Below, piece by piece: positions 6,289 to 11,215 of a DNA stretch of 11,215 nucleotides (its first letter is position 1; each line of letters opens with the position of its first letter). Made by a program: the position numbers and the translations under genes. A model generated the notes under the pieces. The model saw only the letters and a list, made by a program, of their open reading frames with translations. It had not been told where the DNA came from and ran no database searches. This DNA is from Holosporaceae bacterium (GTDB taxonomy: Bacteria; Pseudomonadota; Alphaproteobacteria; UBA3830): assembly GCA_031265715.1 (NCBI GenBank), contig JAISCG010000092.1, positions 1 through 11,215 of the forward strand, given 5' to 3'.

Positions 6289-7197
6289 ATGAATAAAAAA
6301 ACGATTAAAAACAAATTAAAAAACGTAAGATGGCTCTTTTGTTTATCCGTCGGGATCGGAGTCGGATTTTTAGTTTCAACTATTGTTGGCGCAATTGAAA
6401 AAATAAGAATAACGAACATAATACGTCATGCGCAGCAGCACGAGCATAAGGCTTTGAATATATTAAAATTAATAGCTCCCATGGAGGCGGTCGGACTGAA
6501 TCTTGTCAGAGTGGGACGCAACGGAGACGGCGGCTACGTCATGCTCAATGAATTTCCCGATGATTCCGTTGCCTACAGTTTTGGTATAGGAGACGATATT
6601 TCCTGGGATGCAGATATTGCCAAAAAAAACATAGACGTTTACATGTATGATCATACGATAGACGCCCTGCCACATAATAATACACATCACAGCGACAAAC
6701 ATTTTCTTTTTTTCAAAACAGGTATTTGCGGAAAGAACAACAATTCCGAAAATTTAAAAACTTTTGAGCAACTATTAAAAATAAACGGTCATGAAAATGA
6801 AAAAAACATAATTTTAAAAATTGATACCGAAGGAGCCGAATGGGATTCTCTGCCCGACGTACCGGAGGAAACAATGGAGCGATGCAATCAAATTGTGGTG
6901 GAATTTCATTGGTTAAATCAAATGATTGACGATGAAAAATATAAAAAAATCTGCGATCTTTTGAAAAAGATAAATAAAACACACCAATCCGTTCATATAC
7001 ATGCTTGTAATTTCGATTCCTATGAAATAATAGACGGGGTACCTATTCCCAATGTAATTGAAGTAACCTATGCTCGCAAAAGCAACCATAAATTTACAAA
7101 AAATTACAAATGTTATCCTATAAAAGACCTTGATAGACCGAACACCCAAATCAGAGAGGATTATTTTTTGGGATTCTGTGGAATGTTGAACGAGTAG
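6289..7197 (+). CDS. Membrane-anchored FkbM/METTL24-like methyltransferase
   Basis: Predicted SAM-dependent methyltransferase of 302 aa with unknown substrate. The ATG at 6289 lies six bases after GGGAGGT. A single hydrophobic segment at about 16-36 (WLFCLSVGIGVGFLVSTIVG) follows a Lys-rich N-terminus, so it is a membrane anchor or uncleaved signal. The following domain shows a family pattern: RVGRNGDGGYVML (74-86), a SAM-binding loop in SFGIGDD (97-103), YDHTID (120-125), ILKIDTEGAEWDSL (175-188, close to the FkbM LKIDVEGAE motif) and VVEFHWL (203-209). The C-terminal HACNFDSYE...IPNVIEVTY completes the fold. Relatives often act on sugars or secondary metabolites, but nothing here fixes the acceptor, and no glycosyltransferase genes are adjacent. 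Bracketing by 78-bp direct repeats and the AT-rich codon use suggest an accessory, possibly acquired gene. Confidence 0.75.
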   Translation: MNKKTIKNKLKNVRWLFCLSVGIGVGFLVSTIVGAIEKIRITNIIRHAQQHEHKALNILKLIAPMEAVGLNLVRVGRNGDGGYVMLNEFPDDSVAYSFGIGDDISWDADIAKKNIDVYMYDHTIDALPHNNTHHSDKHFLFFKTGICGKNNNSENLKTFEQLLKINGHENEKNIILKIDTEGAEWDSLPDVPEETMERCNQIVVEFHWLNQMIDDEKYKKICDLLKKINKTHQSVHIHACNFDSYEIIDGVPIPNVIEVTYARKSNHKFTKNYKCYPIKDLDRPNTQIREDYFLGFCGMLNE

Positions 7198-7224
7198 TTC
7201 CGACTGACAGGCACGATTTCCACT

Positions 7225-7302
7225 CTTTCCCGTTTCACGCAATTACCCCGGTTATAACCTGTTAATAAAATGTTAACTTTTTGCGTTTTTTGGGCGATCG
7301 CG
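7225..7302 (+). repeat. 78-bp direct repeat, right copy, with CtrA-type box
   Basis: This copy is in the same orientation as 6095-6172 and exactly 1130 bases downstream of it. It carries TTAA-N7-TTAAC at 7262-7277 (TTAATAAAATGTTAAC) and ends GGGCGATCGCG. It starts 28 bases after the methyltransferase stop and leads into the region with DnaA-like and further CtrA-type sites. Confidence 0.85.
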
Positions 7303-7317
7303 CTTTTTTCTTCTTTT

Positions 7318-7337
7318 TCATCCACAATTCATCCACA
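7318..7337 (+). promoter_or_regulatory. Two DnaA-box-like sites, 11 bp apart
   Basis: TCATCCACA occurs at 7318-7326 and again at 7329-7337. Each differs from the DnaA box TTATCCACA at one position and resembles the moderate-affinity TGATCCACA boxes known from the Caulobacter origin. The 11-bp spacing places both on the same helix face. AT-rich DNA follows (7339-7390). Confidence 0.45.
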
Positions 7338-7384
7338 GCTTTGTTTTGGAAAATTTTGGAATATTAATTTTTCCTTAACACTTA

Positions 7385-7432
7385 TTAACAAAAGGTTAAC
7401 GACGTTTTCGGACAAGTTAATAATTCGTTAAC
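7385..7432 (+). promoter_or_regulatory. Two perfect CtrA-type boxes
   Basis: TTAA-N7-TTAAC occurs at 7385-7400 (TTAACAAAAGGTTAAC) and at 7417-7432 (TTAATAATTCGTTAAC). A near match with N6 spacing lies at 7375-7389. With the box in the 78-bp repeat at 7262-7277, three perfect sites fall within about 170 bases. They lie 80-250 bases upstream of the tRNA-Pro/truB promoter, so they could serve replication control or transcription. Confidence 0.55.
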
Positions 7433-7477
7433 ATATTTCGCGTACCAATATAAACAACAAAAGTTTTTCTATCAGTA

Positions 7478-7506
7478 TTGAAAAGATATTTATATTATTA
7501 TATAAG
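7478..7506 (+). promoter_or_regulatory. Promoter of tRNA-Pro and truB
   Basis: TTGAAA at 7478-7483 and TATAAG at 7501-7506 are separated by exactly 17 bases, each one change from the sigma-70 consensus. The expected start, near 7513, is just ahead of the tRNA at 7515. This is the best-matched promoter in the window. Confidence 0.65.
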
Positions 7507-7514
7507 TTTCGGAG

Positions 7515-7593
<79 letters not shown>

Positions 7594-7604
7594 CGGATTT
7601 TTTT

Positions 7605-8504
7605 ATGAAAAAGCTAAACGGATGGCTGTGTTTTGATAAACCCGAAGGGGTATCGTCGAACTTCGCAATGGCGAAGGTGAGAAAAATTTTCGGCACCAGA
7701 GAAACCGGCTACGTGGGAACGCTGGATCCTTTCGCGACGGGAGTACTGCCGATTGCCGTCGGCGAAGCGAGAAAATTCATCAGATTTATCGAAGAATCAG
7801 TGAAAATGTACGTTTTTACGGCAATCTTCGGAGCAACCACCGACACGCTCGACAAGGACGGAAATATCACGGAAACCTGTCAGCACATTCCCGCCGAAAA
7901 AGAAATTTCGGAAAATCTGCGGCATTTCATCGGAGAAATCGAACAAATTCCCCCGGTTTTTTCGGCGATAAAAATCGGCGGAAAACGGGCATGCGATCGC
8001 GTTCGCCGCGGAGAAACGGTCGAAATACCGCCGCGCCGGGTAAAAATTTCGGATTTTCGGATGCTTCGCGCAGATCTTGAAAAAAACGAAGCAACTTTTG
8101 AGGTCACGTGTTCCCAGGGAACCTACATACGCAGTTTGGCCAGAGATTTTGCGGAAAAATCAGGATCTCTGGCCTACGTAAAATCTCTTCGACGAACAAA
8201 ATCCGGTTTTTTTTCGATTTCCGATACGATTTCTCTGGAAAAATTACAAGAAATGAAGGATACTACCGAATCGGTTAGTGTGTTGGCTCCCGTGGAAAGT
8301 CCGCTGGACGACATCCCGGCTTTGCGCCTCGGAAGCGAAGACATTGGCAGATTGCGAAACGGATTGAGATTTTTCGCGGAAAATTCCGACGCTGCGTCGA
8401 TGTATGTCAGAATCGTCGACAAGGCCGAGGATACGTTCTGCGGAATAGGATTCGTTTCCGAGGACGGTCTCTTGAGGCCCGTCAGGATGTGTGTTAACAA
8501 TTAA
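7605..8504 (+). CDS. truB: tRNA pseudouridine(55) synthase
   Basis: Converts U55 of the T loop of tRNAs to pseudouridine. I take the ATG at 7605 (MKKLNGWLCFDKPEG), which gives 299 aa and the family N-terminus. A longer open frame upstream runs into the tRNA gene and is not real. Catalytic Asp41 sits in GYVGTLDPFATGVLPI (36-50). Other TruB blocks are PPVFSAIKIGGKRA (116-129) and CSQGTYIRSLARD (169-181). A C-terminal region of about 80 residues probably forms the PUA-like domain. There is only a weak GGA before the start, and the leader after tRNA-Pro processing would be just 13 bases. The gene is followed 15 bases later by rpsO, the common bacterial truB-rpsO-pnp order. Confidence 0.96.
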   Translation: MKKLNGWLCFDKPEGVSSNFAMAKVRKIFGTRETGYVGTLDPFATGVLPIAVGEARKFIRFIEESVKMYVFTAIFGATTDTLDKDGNITETCQHIPAEKEISENLRHFIGEIEQIPPVFSAIKIGGKRACDRVRRGETVEIPPRRVKISDFRMLRADLEKNEATFEVTCSQGTYIRSLARDFAEKSGSLAYVKSLRRTKSGFFSISDTISLEKLQEMKDTTESVSVLAPVESPLDDIPALRLGSEDIGRLRNGLRFFAENSDAASMYVRIVDKAEDTFCGIGFVSEDGLLRPVRMCVNN

Positions 8505-8519
8505 ACTTGGAGAAAAAAG

Positions 8520-8777
8520 ATGTCGAATAAAGAAGAAATCATAAACAGATTTGCAACTCATGAAGGAGATACGGGATCTCCGGAAGTGCAGGTAGCTCTC
8601 CTGACGGCAAAAATCAACATGCTGGGTGAACACATGAACGTTCATTCGAAGGATTTTCACTCTCGCAGAGGGTTGCTGGCCGCGGTCAGCAGAAGAAGAA
8701 AGCTCCTGGATTATCTCAAACGAGTGAACAAAGAGAGATATGCAAAACTTATCAAAGAGTTGTCTCTGAGACGCTAA
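8520..8777 (+). CDS. rpsO: 30S ribosomal protein S15
   Basis: Primary 16S rRNA-binding protein of the 30S platform, 85 aa. The highly conserved segments THEGDTGSPEVQVALLT (13-29), HSRRGLL (47-53) and RRRKLLDYLKR (58-68) are intact, and the protein ends LSLRR as expected. The N-terminus is about four residues shorter than in E. coli. A GGAG at 8508-8511 precedes the ATG. It sits 15 bases after truB and 16 bases before pnp, so the three are probably co-transcribed. In E. coli S15 represses its own translation; no such leader structure can be judged here. Confidence 0.97.
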   Translation: MSNKEEIINRFATHEGDTGSPEVQVALLTAKINMLGEHMNVHSKDFHSRRGLLAAVSRRRKLLDYLKRVNKERYAKLIKELSLRR

Positions 8778-8793
8778 CAGCAAAGGAAAAGTA

Positions 8794-10863
8794 ATGATAT
8801 TCAGTAAGAAAATCGAATGGGGCGGCAGACCGCTTTTCATTGAAACCGGACGTTTCGCTAATCAGGCGGCGGGAGCCGTCACTGTCAGGTACGGAGATAC
8901 GACGGTTCTTTGTACGGTCGAGGCGGATAAAAAACCCGGCACGGCCGAGGGGTTTTTTCCTCTTACGGTGAATTACGTTGAGAAAGCCTATGCTGCCGGA
9001 AAAATTCCGGGAGGATTTGTGAAAAGAGAAGGTCGCCCCTCCGAAAGAGAAACTCTGATTTCGCGCCTGATCGACAGGCCGATACGCCCGCTCTTTCACA
9101 AAGATTTCAAAAATGAAACGCAGGTTATCTGCACGGTTTTGAGTTTCGACGGAAAAAATGACTCGGACGTAATCTCTCTCATAGGAACGTCCGCCGCTCT
9201 GGCGATTTCCGGACTCCCGTTTTTGGAGCCCGTCGCCGCGTCAAGGGTCGGGTACAAAGACGGTGAATTTATCCTGAATCCGACCATCGGTTTCAACTCG
9301 GATCTTGATTTGGTGATTGCCGGATCTCGCAGCGCGGTTCTCATGGTTGAGTCGGGCGCGAACGAGTTATCGGAATCCGAAATGTTGGCCGCGCTGAAAT
9401 TCGGCCACGAATCGTTTCAACTGATCATCGAAGCGATAGTCGAGCTGGCCGAAAAATGCGCAAAAAAGCCGTTTGCGGTACAGAGCAACAAAACCGAGTT
9501 GCAGCAAATTATCGCCGAAATTTCCGAAAAATTTCTCACTAAAATCGAGGAAGCGTACAAAGGATCCTGCAAGCATGATCGAAATGAAGCTCTGGGAGAG
9601 GTGCTCCAAAAAATCTGCGGACATTTTGCAGATTCCGAAAAAATTACCGAGAAAGAAGTTTCGGAAGCGTTCCATGAAGTTTGTTCACGTTTCGTAAGGA
9701 AAAAAATCCTCACGACCGGGAAACGTATTGATAATCGCGGCGCAACCGATATTCGAGCGATCACCACCGGCGTGTCCGTTCTGCCAATGGTTCACGGATC
9801 CGCCGTTTTTCAACGCGGAGAGACTCAGGCTCTCGTCGTCACCACTTTGGGAACGGCGCAGGATGAGCAATTGGTTGATTCCATCGCGGGCGAATACAAA
9901 GAAAGATTCATGTTGCACTACAACTTTCCTCCGTTTTCCGTCGGCGAAGTCGGACGTCTGGGAACCCCGGGGAGACGTGAAATCGGTCACGGTAAGTTGG
10001 CCGGGCGCGCTCTTACTCCTGTGATTCCGGCGAAGGAAGAGTTTCCATATACTCTGCGAGTGGTGTCGGAAGTTCTGTCTTGCAACGGATCGTCATCCAT
10101 GGCCACCGTTTGCGGAGCATCCCTCGCGCTGATGGACGCCGGCGTTCCTCTGAAAAACGCCGTCGCGGGCATCGCCATGGGATTAATTTTGGAAGAAGAC
10201 GGAAAATATGAAATCCTCAGCGACATTATGGGAGAGGAAGACCACCTCGGCGACATGGACTTTAAAGTCGCAGGTACGAAAAACGGCATCACCGCCCTGC
10301 AGATGGATATCAAAATCAGCGGCGTCACGTTCGAGATTATGGAAAAAGCGATGAGTCAGGCGAAGGTCGGACGTTTGCATATTCTCAACGAAATGCTGGG
10401 AGGACTGAAAACTCACAGATCGGAACTGAACGAAAATGCGCCGAAAATGACGACAATTTCCATCCCGAAGGATAAAATTCGCGAGGTAATCGGATCCGGG
10501 GGAAAGGTTATTCGTGAAATTATCGACGTTACCGGAGCCAAAATAGATATCGACGACGACGGAAAAGTCACAGTTTCGGCGTCAAACTCGGCGTCCATGG
10601 ACGGTGCTCTGAATATGATCATGGAAATAGCCCTGGATCCCGTTATGGGCACGGTTTACACCGGGAAAGTCGTAAAAATCATGGAATTTGGAGCCTTTGT
10701 GAATTTCTACGGATCGCGGGAAGGACTGGTGCACATCAGCGAAATGTCCGATAAGAGAGTGGAAAAAGTCACCGACGTCATGAGCGAAGGAGACAGCGTC
10801 AGCGTTAAATTCCTTGGGTACGATAATAAATATCGAGCAAAACTTACGATGAAGTTCAAATAA
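8794..10863 (+). CDS. pnp: Polynucleotide phosphorylase
   Basis: Phosphate-dependent 3'-5' exoribonuclease of the RNA degradosome, 689 aa, slightly short of the usual 700-710. Domain order is complete. RNase PH domain 1 (about 1-225) has FFPLTVNYVEKAYAAGKIPGG and RLIDRPIRPLF. An all-alpha linker (about 226-305) follows. RNase PH domain 2 (about 306-540) has GRREIGHG, NGSSSMA and the acidic metal-binding stretch EEDHLGDMDFKVAG. The KH domain (about 551-610) has IGSGGKVIREI, and the S1 domain (about 618-688) has GAFVNFYGSREGLVHISEMS. The protein ends right after the S1 barrel without the usual acidic tail. AAGGA at 8783-8787 precedes the ATG. The 16-base gap after rpsO leaves no room for the RNase III autoregulation hairpin known from the E. 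coli pnp leader. A terminator follows at once. Confidence 0.98.
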   Translation: MIFSKKIEWGGRPLFIETGRFANQAAGAVTVRYGDTTVLCTVEADKKPGTAEGFFPLTVNYVEKAYAAGKIPGGFVKREGRPSERETLISRLIDRPIRPLFHKDFKNETQVICTVLSFDGKNDSDVISLIGTSAALAISGLPFLEPVAASRVGYKDGEFILNPTIGFNSDLDLVIAGSRSAVLMVESGANELSESEMLAALKFGHESFQLIIEAIVELAEKCAKKPFAVQSNKTELQQIIAEISEKFLTKIEEAYKGSCKHDRNEALGEVLQKICGHFADSEKITEKEVSEAFHEVCSRFVRKKILTTGKRIDNRGATDIRAITTGVSVLPMVHGSAVFQRGETQALVVTTLGTAQDEQLVDSIAGEYKERFMLHYNFPPFSVGEVGRLGTPGRREIGHGKLAGRALTPVIPAKEEFPYTLRVVSEVLSCNGSSSMATVCGASLALMDAGVPLKNAVAGIAMGLILEEDGKYEILSDIMGEEDHLGDMDFKVAGTKNGITALQMDIKISGVTFEIMEKAMSQAKVGRLHILNEMLGGLKTHRSELNENAPKMTTISIPKDKIREVIGSGGKVIREIIDVTGAKIDIDDDGKVTVSASNSASMDGALNMIMEIALDPVMGTVYTGKVVKIMEFGAFVNFYGSREGLVHISEMSDKRVEKVTDVMSEGDSVSVKFLGYDNKYRAKLTMKFK

Positions 10864-10887
10864 GTACTCCCCTGCGGGTACTTTTTT
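10862..10887 (+). terminator. Intrinsic terminator after pnp
   Basis: AAGTAC (10862-10867) pairs with GTACTT (10878-10883) around a C-rich/G-rich inner part (TCCCCTGCGG), and the run of six T ends at 10887. The hairpin starts within the pnp stop codon, so it closes the tRNA-Pro-truB-rpsO-pnp transcript. Confidence 0.75.
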
Positions 10888-10890
10888 CGA

Positions 10891-10896
10891 TATAAT
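10891..10896 (+). promoter_or_regulatory. Likely -10 box of tRNA-Thr
   Basis: A perfect TATAAT lies 11 bases before the tRNA-Thr 5' end, a usual distance for a stable-RNA promoter. The -35 position would fall in the pnp terminator and shows no match, so the promoter is incomplete by sequence. Confidence 0.45.
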
Positions 10897-10907
10897 GAAT
10901 GTATCCG

Positions 10908-10983
10908 GCCGAACTAGCTCAGTTGGTAGAGCAACTGATTTGTAATCAGTAGGTCGTTGGTTCGAATCCGACGTTCGGCACCA
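10908..10983 (+). tRNA. tRNA-Thr (TGT)
   Basis: The acceptor stem GCCGAAC pairs with GTTCGGC (10973-10979). The D arm has AGCTCAGTTGGTAGAGC. The anticodon stem ACTGA/TCAGT holds the loop TTTGTAA with anticodon TGT for threonine. The T arm is CGTTGG-TTCGAAT-CCGACG. The discriminator A is at 10980 and CCA is encoded at 10981-10983. It stands alone after the pnp terminator. Confidence 0.97.
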
Positions 10984-11020
10984 CCTCAAATTTCAGCATT
11001 ATTTTAAGATTGTAGCGTTC

Positions 11021-11047
11021 CTCCAAAATTGCGTTTTTGAGTTTTTT
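11021..11047 (+). terminator. Probable terminator of tRNA-Thr
   Basis: CTCCAAAA (11021-11028) and TTTTTGAG (11034-11041) pair with one mismatch around the loop TTGCG and are followed by six T (11042-11047). The stem is AT-rich and therefore weak, but the position after the tRNA and the T run fit an intrinsic terminator. Confidence 0.45.
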
Positions 11048-11066
11048 GTACACTATTTGTACACCA
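11045..11066. repeat. 11-bp tandem repeat with TGTACA cores
   Basis: TTTGTACACTA (11045-11055) is followed directly by TTTGTACACCA (11056-11066). Each contains the palindrome TGTACA. It lies about 60 bases after tRNA-Thr. The rest of 10984-11215 is AT-rich and shows no gene. Confidence 0.6.
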
Positions 11067-11215
11067 TTGGCTTAATACACACTTATGTTTATCAAATAAG
11101 ATTTGATGTAATAATGCCTGCTTCATAGCATCGAACAGAGTATCGAATACCTGTTAACTGATCCGACTTTTTATTCCGATTACTTGTTTTTTTACAATTA
11201 ACTTTGTTACTTTGC

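Noticed and set aside
8778..8793. RNase III autoregulation hairpin in the pnp leader, as in E. coli
   Set aside because: The rpsO-pnp gap is only 16 bases, too short for that structure.

Overview
The window looks like part of the chromosome of an alphaproteobacterium, most plausibly an AT-rich host-associated lineage such as Holosporales or Rickettsiales. The basis is the gene order lepB-rnc-era, the alphaproteobacterial style of the LepB and Era proteins, palindromic interspersed repeats of a kind seen in such genomes, and several perfect TTAA-N7-TTAAC sites, the binding motif of the alphaproteobacterial regulator CtrA. The taxon is inferred; no rRNA is present.

Layout. (1) Positions 1-2222: core operon on + with lepB (signal peptidase I, 5' end outside the window), rnc (RNase III) and era (GTPase). 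The genes overlap by 1 and 4 bases. Era has a shortened C-terminus. (2) Positions 2223-7514: an AT-richer accessory block. It holds a small secreted protein with internal repeats (+), bracketed by two copies of a palindromic repeat; two tandem paralogous secreted trypsin-like serine proteases (-); and a membrane-anchored FkbM/METTL24-like methyltransferase (+), bracketed by two nearly identical 78-bp direct repeats. The intergenic stretch before the next core gene carries three perfect CtrA-type boxes, two DnaA-box-like sequences one helical turn apart and an AT-rich segment. That makes it a candidate replication origin or a CtrA-controlled region. (3) Positions 7515-10983: core RNA-metabolism block on + with tRNA-Pro(TGG), truB, rpsO and pnp, then an intrinsic terminator and tRNA-Thr(TGT). 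(4) Positions 10984-11215: no gene seen; a probable terminator and an 11-bp tandem repeat lie downstream of tRNA-Thr.

How the genes work together. The left core genes process secreted proteins (LepB) and mature rRNA and the 30S subunit (RNase III, Era). The right core genes make and modify tRNA (tRNA-Pro, TruB), supply S15 and degrade RNA (PNPase). The accessory block encodes mostly exported or membrane-bound proteins, which suggests envelope or host-interaction roles. The proteases and the repeat protein carry signal peptides that LepB could process. No CRISPR array, transposase, phage gene or toxin-antitoxin pair is visible.
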